A stretch of 64,000 bases of DNA from CAZMNY01 sp964635375 (GCA_964635375.1 CAZWOU010000009.1:10123-74122), one strand, 5' to 3'; shown: positions 9,165-17,518, counted from the first letter of the stretch. The notes: generated by a model from the sequence alone, not told the origin. Translations and numbers: made by a program.

Positions 9165-9190
9165 CACACAACTCGCGAGCGTTTCATGCA

Positions 9191-9214
9191 GGCAACGGCC
9201 GTCCGGCCGTTGCC
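9191..9214. promoter_or_regulatory. Perfect hairpin between amtB and glnB
   Basis: GGCAACGGCC (9191-9200) and GGCCGTTGCC (9205-9214) form a perfect 10-bp stem with a four-base GTCC loop. No T-run follows on either strand, so it is not a classic intrinsic terminator. It may be an attenuating or RNA-stabilising stem that sets the amtB:glnB ratio. Confidence 0.55.
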
Positions 9215-9300
9215 TGGTCCTCCGCCCGTTGCCTAGCGATCTGCGAGTCAGCAGACAGAGCAGTGTGGCTGATGTTTTCCTCCGTCCAAATGTGGGTGAA

Positions 9301-9639
9301 ATGAAGAAGATAGAAGCGATTGTTCGCCACTTCAAAATCGATGCAGTCAAAGATGCCCTTTCCGAATTCGGCCTGAAAGGAATGACGGTCTGCGAGGTCA
9401 AGGGCTTCGGCCGGCAGAAGGGACATAAGGAGACGTATCGCGGCGCCGAGTACGAAATCGACTTTGTTCCCAAAGTCAAGTTCGAGGTCGTCGTCGAGGA
9501 CGACCAAGTCGACTCGGCCATTGCCGTCATTTTGGACTCGTCCCGAACCGGTCAAGTCGGCGACGGCAAGGTGTTCATTAGCGAGGTCGTAGATTCCGTC
9601 CGCATCCGGACAGGCGAACGAGGCGTCGAGGCGCTCTAG
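9301..9639 (+). CDS. glnB: Nitrogen regulatory protein PII
   Basis: A 112-residue PII signal transducer, full family length. It senses 2-oxoglutarate and ATP/ADP and controls AmtB and other nitrogen targets. The T-loop (GRQKGHKETYRGAEYEIDF) carries tyrosine 51, the uridylylation site in proteobacterial GlnB. The beta-strand VGDGKVFISEVVDSVRIRTGERG is the conserved C-terminal nucleotide-binding region. The start at 9301 matches the family N-terminus MKKIEAIVRHFK; a longer frame from 9079 only overlaps amtB. Linkage to amtB supports the GlnK-like role, so glnK would be an equally fair name. Confidence 0.95.
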   Translation: MKKIEAIVRHFKIDAVKDALSEFGLKGMTVCEVKGFGRQKGHKETYRGAEYEIDFVPKVKFEVVVEDDQVDSAIAVILDSSRTGQVGDGKVFISEVVDSVRIRTGERGVEAL

Positions 9640-9644
9640 CAGAA

Positions 9645-9695
9645 TGGCAACTTACGCTAGGTGGCAACTCACGCGACCTGGCAACTTACGCTAGC
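9645..9695. repeat. Three 17-bp tandem units (TGGCAACTTACGCTAGG type)
   Basis: Units lie at 9645-9661, 9662-9678 and 9679-9695; the outer two differ only in the last base and the middle one is diverged. The array fills the spacer between the convergent ends of glnB (9639) and the GGDEF gene, and provides the TAG stop of the latter (9691-9693 on the minus strand). Confidence 0.85.
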
Positions 9696-11274
9696 TGGCG
9701 GTCGTTGGCTGGACGAGGTGAAATTGGTTTCCGCCGCCGTCGATGGCCATCTTGATGCCCTCTTCGAGGCGACCGGTGATGGATTCAGCCGTGTCGCCCA
9801 GCTCGCCTCCGGTCACGCTAAGGCTGACGGTGAATTGCAGCAGACCGGAGTCGGTTGGCAGCTTGGAGAGCTCGGCCAGCTCGCGAATACGTTCGGCGAT
9901 GGTCAGCGCGTCATCGCAGGATGTGTTGGGCAGGATCATCGCAAATCGATCGACATCAAATCTCGCTACATGATCTGACTCGCGCATGGCGGACTCCATG
10001 AACTGGGCCGTCGTCCTGAGAACTCGATCGGCCGAGGGTGCTCCGAATCCTTCGGTGACCGCGGCGAAGCCATCGACTCGAAGCAATACCGCGGTCAGCT
10101 CTTCTCCCCCTCGGCGAAGGCTAGACGCGTGGCGGTTCAAATCGTCGATGAAGGGCTCTTTCGTGCCCAGCTGAGTGAGCGGATCGATTGCAGGTTCACT
10201 CTGCTCTTCGGGTTCGAGTTGGTCATCAGCTTCGAGTTGTTCATCAGGCTCGTCGCTAGTCTGTTCCTCTTGGGTTGGCGGGAGTGCCATACGATGCATT
10301 TCGTTGCCGTCATGCCAGTGGCCGCAGTCACGCCCGGACTCTTTGCACAGGTAGAGTGCGTCATCGGCGCGTTTAACCAGTTCTTCATGGGTCTCGCCTT
10401 CCATGAATTGCGCCAAGCCGCCGCTGGCTTTGACGCGAAGCTCCTGGCCTTCATGATGGAACGAGGCGTCCGCGATCGCGGATCGAGCTTTCTCGGCGAT
10501 CGGAATGGCCGACTGCAAGTCGCAACCGGAGAAAATAATGCAGAACTCTTCGCCGCCGTACCGGCAGACCATGTGTTCGCCGGTCACGTTGTCAGTGAGT
10601 ACGCGGGCAACGCCCCGCAGTACTTCATCGCCAGCTTGGTGTCCGTAGGTGTCGTTGAATTTCTTGAAATGGTCGACGTCGAAGACCATGACACAGGCGG
10701 GCGAGTTGGATGACTTGAATTCCTCCTCGCACCGTTCCATCTCGAGATCGAATGCGCGTCGGTTGGCCAAAGTGGTTAGAGAATCGGTTCTGGCCTCTTG
10801 AAGATGCGATACGATCTCGGCCTGCTTAGCTTCAATCTCCTGTTCGGCCTCGGCAAGTTGCGATTGCATCTTGGAGTTCGCCGTGAACAGTTGTTCGACG
10901 CAGGCGACAATATCGCTTGCCCCTCCGTCTTCCTCAAGGCCTTCATTGATGGCCTGCACGTTTCGAGTATGTTCGTCCACATTGGCAGTCATGCCAGCGG
11001 CTATTTGATGCAGTCCAGTCAGCGCGTCTCTCGCGTGCAACGCTTCCATTTGCGCATCGCTGAGTTCCTGTTTGAGGCCAACGTTCTCGTCCGCGTGCAC
11101 GTGCAATTCCTCGCGCAAACCTTCGTTGTCGCTGAGAGCTCGTCTTAGAGCTGCATCGGTCGCCGGATCGGATTCGGCTTCCAGAGGGCCGTCCCCTCGA
11201 AGAAACCACCCGGTGCCGCCGCCGATGGCCGCCGCTAGGGCGACCAAGAACATATCCAGAAACAGCGCGCCCAT
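9691..11274 (-). CDS. Membrane-anchored tandem GGDEF protein (diguanylate cyclase with degenerate second domain)
   Basis: Makes and probably senses cyclic di-GMP. The start at 11274 is preferred: GGAG lies eight bases upstream, whereas the in-frame ATG at 11280 has it only two bases away. From that start (527 aa): an N-terminal membrane helix (about 1-23), a long coiled coil (about 45-160), a first GGDEF domain with intact active site YGGEEF (240-244), an acidic Glu/Asp-rich linker (about 335-360), then a second GGDEF-fold domain where the active motif reads DVDRF (440-444). The second domain keeps a perfectly placed inhibitory-site RESD (431-434), while the first has TGEH there. This suggests catalysis in domain 1 and product binding in domain 2. 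Confidence 0.9.
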   Translation of the reverse strand: MGALFLDMFLVALAAAIGGGTGWFLRGDGPLEAESDPATDAALRRALSDNEGLREELHVHADENVGLKQELSDAQMEALHARDALTGLHQIAAGMTANVDEHTRNVQAINEGLEEDGGASDIVACVEQLFTANSKMQSQLAEAEQEIEAKQAEIVSHLQEARTDSLTTLANRRAFDLEMERCEEEFKSSNSPACVMVFDVDHFKKFNDTYGHQAGDEVLRGVARVLTDNVTGEHMVCRYGGEEFCIIFSGCDLQSAIPIAEKARSAIADASFHHEGQELRVKASGGLAQFMEGETHEELVKRADDALYLCKESGRDCGHWHDGNEMHRMALPPTQEEQTSDEPDEQLEADDQLEPEEQSEPAIDPLTQLGTKEPFIDDLNRHASSLRRGGEELTAVLLRVDGFAAVTEGFGAPSADRVLRTTAQFMESAMRESDHVARFDVDRFAMILPNTSCDDALTIAERIRELAELSKLPTDSGLLQFTVSLSVTGGELGDTAESITGRLEEGIKMAIDGGGNQFHLVQPTTAS

Positions 11275-11552
11275 GGTCATAACTCCGTGCTCTCTTGATC
11301 AATCCACAGCGGCGACAACCGCGCGGACACGGGTTGGCCCTCTTCCCGGCAACGCACGGAACGAACCCCCCACTAGTGTCTAAGTAGGTCATGATCGACG
11401 TAAGTCAATGATGCCGCCGCGGTTCCCGTTCGATATTCACGATCCAGGCGATGCCCGAACGGACCACTTCCGTTGGTTCGGTTGCAACGTTGGTGCGGAA
11501 GATTCAAGATGGTTGGGTCCATCGTATCCATTCGCATCATTCGGAGGCTTCC

Positions 11553-12737
11553 ATGTCATTCCCACGCCACTCAGGTCTAACGCCGGGCATGGCAACGATC
11601 CTGGTGTGCAGTTGCTTTCTTGCCGCCGCGTCGAACGTTGCTGGGGAGAAGCCTTGGGCCAAACATGTCGTGTTCGATGGCGGGGCGTGTGCGACAAGCG
11701 TCGCTGGCGATTTTACCGGCGACGGCATTCCCGACGTGATTTGCAACTCGGGCGGGCGGACCATCTTGCTGCAGGCTCCGGATTGGAAGAGGACGGTCTT
11801 GGAAGGGGAGCTGAAGCTCAATTTCATCCACAGCGAAACCATGGATGTGGATGGAGACGGAGACTTGGACTTCATCGGAGCTCGCTACAAGCCGGGACGC
11901 ATTGTTTGGCTGGAGCAACCCGAGAACCCCACCAGCGGGCGATGGCGGCTGCGTTTGGTCGATGACGAGGTCAACGGAATTCACGGACTGCTCGTGGGCG
12001 ACGTTGACGGGGACGGTCAACAAGACCTGCTGGCCAACAGCGCACAACCCAAGGGACCATTCTCAGATTCGTTGGTCTGGTACCAGCGCCAGGTTCGCTC
12101 CCCGGTCGGCAAACCGGTTTCAGTTCGCTGGCGCCGACACGTGATTGCCAACCATGACGCGCCTGGCCTCAGCCACTATCTGGGGATCGGCGATGTGAAT
12201 GGCGACGGTCGAGCCGATGCGGCCAGCGGGGCCAAAGGCGGACCCCAGGACGAAAAAGGGCTGGGCAACTGGTTCGCCTGGTGGGAGGCGCCGAAGGATC
12301 CAACGCAATTCTGGAAGAAGCATCTGCTCTCCCATGACGAGCCAGGGGCGACAAATATTCACCCGGCCGATGTCAACGGCGACGGTAAGACCGATTTCAT
12401 CGCGAGCCGCGGGCACGGGCGCGGTGTCGTTTGGTTTCAAGCGCCGGATTGGAAACGACGCGTGATCCACCCATCGTTGCATGGACCTCATTGTCTGGTT
12501 GTCGTCGACATGGATGGTGATGGCGATGTTGATGCGGCGACCTGCGCGAAGGATGACAAGCTTGCGGTTTGGTTTGAGAACGATGGCAAGGGATCCTTCA
12601 CCACTCACGTCGTCGCCCGTGATCAGGCCGCCTACGACATCCGTGCTCTCGATATGGATGCAGATGGCGACTTGGATCTGATCATCGCAGGTCAGGCCAG
12701 CAAGAACGTCGTTTGGTGCGAAAACCCTCGCCGCTGA
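11553..12737 (+). CDS. Secreted FG-GAP/VCBS repeat beta-propeller protein
   Basis: A 394-residue exported protein. The start at 11553 has GGAGG five bases upstream and a signal peptide follows (ATILVCSCFLAAASNVAG). At least six FG-GAP/VCBS-type blades are visible, each with a calcium-binding DxDxDGxxD loop: DVDGDGDLDF, DVDGDGQQDL, DVNGDGRADA, DVNGDGKTDF, DMDGDGDVDA, DMDADGDLDL. These repeats fold as an integrin-like propeller. The function is unknown; such proteins are abundant in planctomycetes and are thought to bind ligands or cell-surface partners. No operon partner is evident. Confidence 0.9.
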   Translation: MSFPRHSGLTPGMATILVCSCFLAAASNVAGEKPWAKHVVFDGGACATSVAGDFTGDGIPDVICNSGGRTILLQAPDWKRTVLEGELKLNFIHSETMDVDGDGDLDFIGARYKPGRIVWLEQPENPTSGRWRLRLVDDEVNGIHGLLVGDVDGDGQQDLLANSAQPKGPFSDSLVWYQRQVRSPVGKPVSVRWRRHVIANHDAPGLSHYLGIGDVNGDGRADAASGAKGGPQDEKGLGNWFAWWEAPKDPTQFWKKHLLSHDEPGATNIHPADVNGDGKTDFIASRGHGRGVVWFQAPDWKRRVIHPSLHGPHCLVVVDMDGDGDVDAATCAKDDKLAVWFENDGKGSFTTHVVARDQAAYDIRALDMDADGDLDLIIAGQASKNVVWCENPRR

Positions 12738-12750
12738 AGGAATCCATGGT

Positions 12751-12778
12751 TGCGTTCATAAGCATGCGTTCATAAACA
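12751..12778. repeat. 14-bp direct duplication TGCGTTCATAAGCA/TGCGTTCATAAACA
   Basis: Two adjacent copies at 12751-12764 and 12765-12778, with one mismatch, just downstream of the FG-GAP gene stop. Confidence 0.8.
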
Positions 12779-12966
12779 TGTTGCCTGCCGAGGGGTCACG
12801 AGCCAGCGAGATAAAGACTAAGATTGAGAGGAATGATCATGAAGAAGATGACGACCTAGGATCTCTCTGTCGTTCCCTCTTCCCAAACCCCTGCTGTCAA
12901 CGGCCCCTGGACTTCCTTCATTCGGGCCGCCGTCCACTTGGCCTTCCCTGAAGAGGATTCGACCCG

Positions 12967-13761
12967 ATGCGCCAATACCTCGACTTGCTTGGCGACATTC
13001 TCAATCATGGCGTGGAGAAATCTGACCGGACCGGGACCGGGACTCAGTCGGTTTTCGGACGGCAGTCGCGATACGACCTGACCGCCGGCTTTCCTTTGCT
13101 GACCACCAAAAAGGTCCACCTCAAGTCGATTGTCGTCGAGTTGCTATGGTTCCTTCGCGGAGACACGAACACCGCGTACCTCAACGAGAACGGCGTCTCC
13201 ATCTGGAACGAGTGGGCCGACGACAAGGGTGAATTGGGACCTGTTTACGGCAAACAGTGGCGGAGTTGGCCGATGGCGAACGGCGAAGAGGTCGATCAGA
13301 TCGCCAACGTCGTGGAGAACATTCGGGACAACCCCGACTCGCGGCGACTGATCGTCAGCGCGTGGAACGTGGGCCAAGTCGACCAGATGGCCCTGCCTCC
13401 TTGCCATTTGCTTTTCCAGTTCTACGTGGCTGAGGGAAAGCTATCCTGCCAGCTTTACCAACGCAGCGCCGACGTGTTTCTAGGCGTGCCGTTCAACATT
13501 GCGTCCTATGCGTTGCTGTCGATGATGATCGCCCAAGTCACAGGGCTCCAGCCGGGCGAGTTCATTCACACGCTCGGCGACGCCCATCTGTACGTGAATC
13601 ATTTCCAGCAGGCTCGAACTCAATTGCAGCGAGAGCCGCGTTCCTTGCCGGCGGTGCGCTTGAATCCGGCCATCACCGAGCTGAACGCCTTCCGTTTGGA
13701 GGACTTTGAGATCGTCGACTATGATCCCCACCCGCACATTCGGGCCCCTATCGCTGTGTAG
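12967..13761 (+). CDS. thyA: Thymidylate synthase
   Basis: Converts dUMP to dTMP using methylene-tetrahydrofolate and releases dihydrofolate. The 264 residues equal the Escherichia coli length and the catalytic cysteine falls at residue 146 (LPPCHLLFQF), the same number as in E. coli. The substrate-loop DRTGTGTQSVFG and the phosphate/dUMP-binding QRSADVFLGVPFNIASYALL segments are intact. folA follows after 51 bases on the same strand, coupling dihydrofolate production to its reduction. Confidence 0.98.
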   Translation: MRQYLDLLGDILNHGVEKSDRTGTGTQSVFGRQSRYDLTAGFPLLTTKKVHLKSIVVELLWFLRGDTNTAYLNENGVSIWNEWADDKGELGPVYGKQWRSWPMANGEEVDQIANVVENIRDNPDSRRLIVSAWNVGQVDQMALPPCHLLFQFYVAEGKLSCQLYQRSADVFLGVPFNIASYALLSMMIAQVTGLQPGEFIHTLGDAHLYVNHFQQARTQLQREPRSLPAVRLNPAITELNAFRLEDFEIVDYDPHPHIRAPIAV

Positions 13762-13812
13762 AGGCTCAGTCCCGAAGTGGGTTTACGTTGGCGTCTCAAG
13801 ACGAGTGGGTTG

Positions 13813-14340
13813 ATGAGAATATCCTTGATTGTGGCGGTATCTGAGAACCACGTGATTGGTCGCGATGACGACCTGCCTTGGCGATTGTCGTCCGACCTGC
13901 GACGCTTCAAGAAGACGACGATGGGGCACCATATGATCATGGGCCGCAAGACTTATGACTCAATTGGGCGCCCTTTGCCGGGCCGTACCTCGGTGGTTCT
14001 GACGCGGCAAGAGAATTATCAAGCGGCTGGCGGAGTCCGCATTGCAAGGTCCTGGGAGCAGGCCATTCAAGAATGCCAAGGAGACGACGAAGTATTTGTA
14101 ATTGGCGGTGAACAGGTTTATCGGATAGCCCTGCCCCACGCCAATCGGCTCTACCTGACCGAAGTGCATTGCGAGATCCCCGGCGACGCACACTTTCCCG
14201 ATTGGGATGCGGACGCTTGGTCTGAGCTCGATCGAGAATTCACGGCGGCCGACGAGCGAAACGAGATTTCGAGCACCTATCGAGTTCTGCAGCGTTGCAG
14301 CGAGACGCCTCGAGAGACAGAACATCCAGCCCCAGATTGA
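13813..14340 (+). CDS. folA: Dihydrofolate reductase
   Basis: Reduces dihydrofolate to tetrahydrofolate with NADPH. The start at 13813 (MRISLIVAVSENHVIG) matches the family N-terminus; a longer frame from 13777 adds non-homologous residues. Motifs: DDLPWRLSSDLRRFK (substrate pocket), MGRKTYDSIGRPLPGR (NADPH), VFVIGGEQVYR (nucleotide strand). Length 175 is slightly above the usual 160-165 because of a C-terminal tail rich in Glu, Thr and Pro. It sits between thyA and a PerM-family gene that starts five bases after its stop, so the three are probably co-transcribed. Confidence 0.96.
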   Translation: MRISLIVAVSENHVIGRDDDLPWRLSSDLRRFKKTTMGHHMIMGRKTYDSIGRPLPGRTSVVLTRQENYQAAGGVRIARSWEQAIQECQGDDEVFVIGGEQVYRIALPHANRLYLTEVHCEIPGDAHFPDWDADAWSELDREFTAADERNEISSTYRVLQRCSETPRETEHPAPD

Positions 14341-14345
14341 GCCCA

Positions 14346-15632
14346 ATGAGCCAGAAAACGACAGTTCAGGGCTACCTGCTGAGCATCGCATCGTTCTTTG
14401 TGATTATTGCCGGAATGCGGGAAGCGAGCGCGCTGGTTGTCACGTTCTTATTGTCCTTCTTCGTGGCAATCATTCTCACGCCCGGCTTGCGCTGGCTGCA
14501 GAAACTGCGCGTGCCGACACCTATTGCGTTGCTGCTGATTGTTGCTTTTGTGGGCACGATCGGTGGAAGCGTTGTCGCCTTGGTGGGGCAATCGGCGAAC
14601 CAGTTGGTGAAACAACTTCCCGAATATCAAACCCAACTGCAAAGCGAGTTCAACGAATTCGAGGACTGGATGGCTGAGCAAGCTTGGTCCGAATGGCTGC
14701 TGGAGACCAAAAACGATCGCCTACCTGAAGATGGCGCGGAACACGACGACGGCCTCGAAAGTTCGGGCGAGCCGACTCGCCCTGTTGACTCGCTCGATGA
14801 CAAGCTCAACGACAAGCTCGATGATCCGTCGCGGGGAGCGGAGGACTCAGTGAATTCGCCTGGAGCCGCCCCATCGCGCGATGCGCTGGCTGACGCCAAT
14901 CAGCCGCCGGACCCGAATGGCGGTCGCGGCAAGGCGGAAAGCGTCTCGCAGCTCTTCTCGTTTGAGCCGAGCGATGCGGTCGAGTTGATGAAGAGCTTGC
15001 TGGCCGATCTGGGAGGTCTGTTCAGTAGCGCATTCTTGATCTTGTTGACAGTGATTTTCGTGTTGCTCGAGACATCGAGATTTCCCGCAAAACTGGAAGC
15101 CGCTGTCGGCGCTAGTGGCGGCACGACAGGCCACGTCCGTGAGATAGTTGACAACATTCGTCGATACATGTTCATCAAGACCTCGACGAGTCTGTTGACT
15201 GGGTTGCTCGTGACCGGGTTCTTGTTGAGCTACGATGTCCGCTACGCGATGTTGTGGGGTCTGCTGGCGTTCCTGTTCAACTACGTGCCCAATATTGGTT
15301 CGATCTTGGCGGCGGGCCCGGCGGTCGCACTGGTGTTTATTGAACGCGGCCCCACACCGGCCATCATTACGGGCATTGGCTATCTCGTGATCAACATCTT
15401 CATCTCGTATGCGATTGAACCTCGCTTTATGGGAGAAGGCCTGGGCCTCTCGACTCTGGTCGTTTTCCTCTCGCTGATCTTTTGGGGTTGGGTCTTAGGA
15501 CCGATCGGCATGTTGTTGTCCGCGCCGTTGACCATGATCGTCAAGATCATCCTGGCCGATTACGAAGAGACTCGCTGGATCGCCGTCATGCTTGGCGCTA
15601 AAGCGCCGGAGCCTGCGCCCGCGGAAGACTAG
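14346..15632 (+). CDS. AI-2E/PerM family membrane protein with acidic insert
   Basis: A polytopic inner-membrane protein of the AI-2E transporter (PerM/YdiK) family, 428 residues. The start at 14346 lies five bases after the folA stop. The N-terminal helix block (about 10-90) and the C-terminal block with NYVPNIGSILA and the MGEGLGLSTLVVFLSLIFWGWV-type helices (split here as MGEGLGLSTL and VFLSLIFWGW) are typical. Between them (about residues 125-200) is an unusual hydrophilic, Asp/Ser/Pro-rich stretch with a DDKLNDKLDD repeat that normal family members lack. The transported substrate is not established for most of the family. Confidence 0.88.
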   Translation: MSQKTTVQGYLLSIASFFVIIAGMREASALVVTFLLSFFVAIILTPGLRWLQKLRVPTPIALLLIVAFVGTIGGSVVALVGQSANQLVKQLPEYQTQLQSEFNEFEDWMAEQAWSEWLLETKNDRLPEDGAEHDDGLESSGEPTRPVDSLDDKLNDKLDDPSRGAEDSVNSPGAAPSRDALADANQPPDPNGGRGKAESVSQLFSFEPSDAVELMKSLLADLGGLFSSAFLILLTVIFVLLETSRFPAKLEAAVGASGGTTGHVREIVDNIRRYMFIKTSTSLLTGLLVTGFLLSYDVRYAMLWGLLAFLFNYVPNIGSILAAGPAVALVFIERGPTPAIITGIGYLVINIFISYAIEPRFMGEGLGLSTLVVFLSLIFWGWVLGPIGMLLSAPLTMIVKIILADYEETRWIAVMLGAKAPEPAPAED

Positions 15633-15654
15633 GGCGCGCTGCTTTTCGCGGCGA

Positions 15655-17262
15655 TCACATCAGCGTTTCGTAGGCGGTCCGCAGCTTGTACCCCTGAGTT
15701 GGATTGACCATCTCGATGTAGGCAATCATGCCTCGCAGCCAGCTTTCGAAGTGGGGTTCGTTGTTGCGGTTTTGGGCGGCGAGTCCCGTTCGCTTGGCGT
15801 TGTGCAGGATCGCCCGAATGCGACGAATCAAGGGCCTCGGCACGCCAAGTTGGTCGTTGACGACAAGACCGGTCACAGTTTGTCGACCGTGCTTGCGTTG
15901 GACGCGAGTCTTGCTTTCCTGCACGGCAAACCCCTCATCCTTGGCAATGTGCCTGACGCGGGCCAGCAAATAGCCGATTCGCTGCTTCACGTCGCCGCTG
16001 CCCGAGAAAGTGAGGTCATCGGCATAACGCGTGTATCGGAACTCCAACCGGCGGGCGATGCCCTGCAGGCGATGATCGAGTCCGCGGCTGATTAGGTTCG
16101 AGATCGCTGGGCTGGTGCAAGCGCCCTGGGGAAGCGATCGCGGGCCAATCGCCGGATAGAAGACTTGACCGCTGAAGCGAACGATCTCGCGCGGACACTC
16201 GGTGCATATTAGCGCCATAATTGTGGCGACCGCGGGTGAATAGCCAAACGAACGAAACAGTCCTTCGGCTCGATAGAACGAGATGGAGGGAAAGAAATCT
16301 CGGAGATCCAAGTTGAGGATGACCTCCGAGTTGACGTGGGGCTGAGCATTCGTGACAGTCGAACGCTGCTTGACAAAGCCGTGGGCGGCGTCGTGATGGG
16401 GGAGTTTCTCAAGGACATTTTCCAGCACCCAGCGCTGGGCGTTTGCGATCTTGCGATGCGGCGCAGCGAGCCTCCGTACGCCACCGCTTTTCTTCTTCGT
16501 CTGAAACATGACATAGTGAATACGCGTGGGCGATTCATTGTGAAACGCCAACCAGCGCAGCTGAGAAATCGGGAGCCCCATGGCTTCCGCCAACTCGGCA
16601 GGCGTTGAGAGCACGGGCAGGTGGTTGGCTTCCAGCTTCTCAATGTTGGATCGACGGTCGGCCAGTCCCTTCGATACGCCTCGACCAAGAAAGACGATGT
16701 CCGTGGCTCGCCGCCGGGCAACCGCCTTGCGGTGCTCGTCTCTCTTTGCTTCCGCCTCTCGCTTCTTTTGCTCTTTGATCCGGTTCGCTTCGGAACGACT
16801 GCGATCCACTGCTTGCTGCCCGACGTCTCGCAGATAGGACCCTCGATCCTGGAATACCTCCATCCGCCGACCGACGTCGTGGATCTCGGCCAGTTCTTCT
16901 GCACTGATCAAGCCATAGCCGACCATGGTCCGATCGATGACCCGGATCCTCGGCAAGTCCTCGGACGGGATAACATGCAGCGAATCGTAATAGGCCGATT
17001 TCCAGTCGGCCGAGTCGGTAGCGGCCAACGCGTCACCCTCCGCCAGCGGGGCGAACTTATCGGTGTCCAGGCCGCCAAGCGTCAAGTTCTGCGGCGCGGG
17101 GCTTCCGCCCGCTGGCTGAAGAATGGGCGGGGACTGACCAGGGCGATAAGGAGAAGCTTGACCGCTTTCAGCAGAAAAGTCGATTCCGGCGCTTGAGTCG
17201 TCGCGAGGCTTGTCAGTCGAGCCGCCGCCGAACAACGATTTCAAGAAGTCGAAGATTCCCAT
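15655..17262 (-). CDS. Retron-type reverse transcriptase with long N-terminal extension
   Basis: RNA-dependent DNA polymerase, 535 residues from the start at 17262 (MGIFDFLKSLFGGG); the longer frame to 17340 runs into the ncRNA. The C-terminal part is a retron RT: SGGVRRLAAPHRKI (motif 0/1 region), the retron-specific NAQPH (NAxxH, 305-309), LDLRDFFPSI (first catalytic Asp), LPQGACTSPAISN (377 onward), RYADDLTFSG (YADD at 413-416) and VTG (463-465), the retron region-Y triplet. Residues 1 to about 200 are an extension with a Ser/Pro/Gly-rich start and a strongly charged coiled coil (about 150-185). It is last in a minus-strand series after the ARM-like gene, the SWIM gene and the ncRNA. No maturase domain or intron is seen. 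Confidence 0.93.
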   Translation of the reverse strand: MGIFDFLKSLFGGGSTDKPRDDSSAGIDFSAESGQASPYRPGQSPPILQPAGGSPAPQNLTLGGLDTDKFAPLAEGDALAATDSADWKSAYYDSLHVIPSEDLPRIRVIDRTMVGYGLISAEELAEIHDVGRRMEVFQDRGSYLRDVGQQAVDRSRSEANRIKEQKKREAEAKRDEHRKAVARRRATDIVFLGRGVSKGLADRRSNIEKLEANHLPVLSTPAELAEAMGLPISQLRWLAFHNESPTRIHYVMFQTKKKSGGVRRLAAPHRKIANAQRWVLENVLEKLPHHDAAHGFVKQRSTVTNAQPHVNSEVILNLDLRDFFPSISFYRAEGLFRSFGYSPAVATIMALICTECPREIVRFSGQVFYPAIGPRSLPQGACTSPAISNLISRGLDHRLQGIARRLEFRYTRYADDLTFSGSGDVKQRIGYLLARVRHIAKDEGFAVQESKTRVQRKHGRQTVTGLVVNDQLGVPRPLIRRIRAILHNAKRTGLAAQNRNNEPHFESWLRGMIAYIEMVNPTQGYKLRTAYETLM

Positions 17263-17302
17263 CCTAGGGTCTCGTCTTTTTGGAGTCGAAAACAGAAACG
17301 AA

Positions 17303-17518
17303 AGGGGGATGCGCCGCGCTAACTTCGTACCGCGGACCAAGGTCGTTCACCAAGGCCGTAGTGCACCATTGGCAATACGAAAGCCTTGGCTTGTTTTGGT
17401 CGCAGTTGCCAATGGTGCACTACGGCCAAACGAACAACGGCCTTGGGGAAGAAATGCTCACAAAGCTCAACCACGGCGGAACGCCGCAGAAAAAGTCTTA
17501 GTTCGTCGCACTCCCCCT
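17303..17518 (-). ncRNA. Putative retron msr-msd non-coding RNA
   Basis: Lies in the 340-bp spacer immediately upstream of the reverse transcriptase start, the standard retron position. On the minus strand the ends pair as a1/a2: AGGGGGAGUGCG (from 17518) with CGCAUCCCCCU (ending 17303), 11 pairs with one bulged G, and two further pairs beyond an A-G mismatch. Inside a1 is a perfect hairpin CGGCG-UUC-CGCCG (17474-17486), suited to msr. Then comes the msd-like element: a perfect 22-bp inverted repeat (17354-17375 with 17406-17427), 30-base loop, extended by an outer stem CCAAGG.CGTT (17337-17347 with 17436-17446). A TAGAAT box (17542-17547, minus strand) lies 24 bases upstream as a possible -10. 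Exact ends and the branching G are not assignable by eye. Confidence 0.75.
17354..17427. repeat. Perfect 22-bp inverted repeat (msd stem candidate)
   Basis: Arms 17354-17375 and 17406-17427 are exact reverse complements (central word AGTGCACCATTGG in the left arm), with a 30-base loop at 17376-17405. The loop itself holds a small palindrome AAGCCTTGGCTT (17381-17392). There is no T-run after the stem, which argues against a simple terminator. This is the core of the msd hairpin of the ncRNA entry. Confidence 0.95.

Noticed and set aside
15655..17262. Group II intron maturase or diversity-generating retroelement RT
   Set aside because: No maturase X/HNH domain, intron ends, template/variable repeat or Avd gene; the NAxxH and VTG triplets and the upstream msr-msd-like RNA point to a retron.
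17354..17427. Simple transcription terminator of the SWIM gene
   Set aside because: The 22-bp stem is followed by no T-run on either strand, has a 30-base loop, and is nested inside matching outer and a1/a2 stems.
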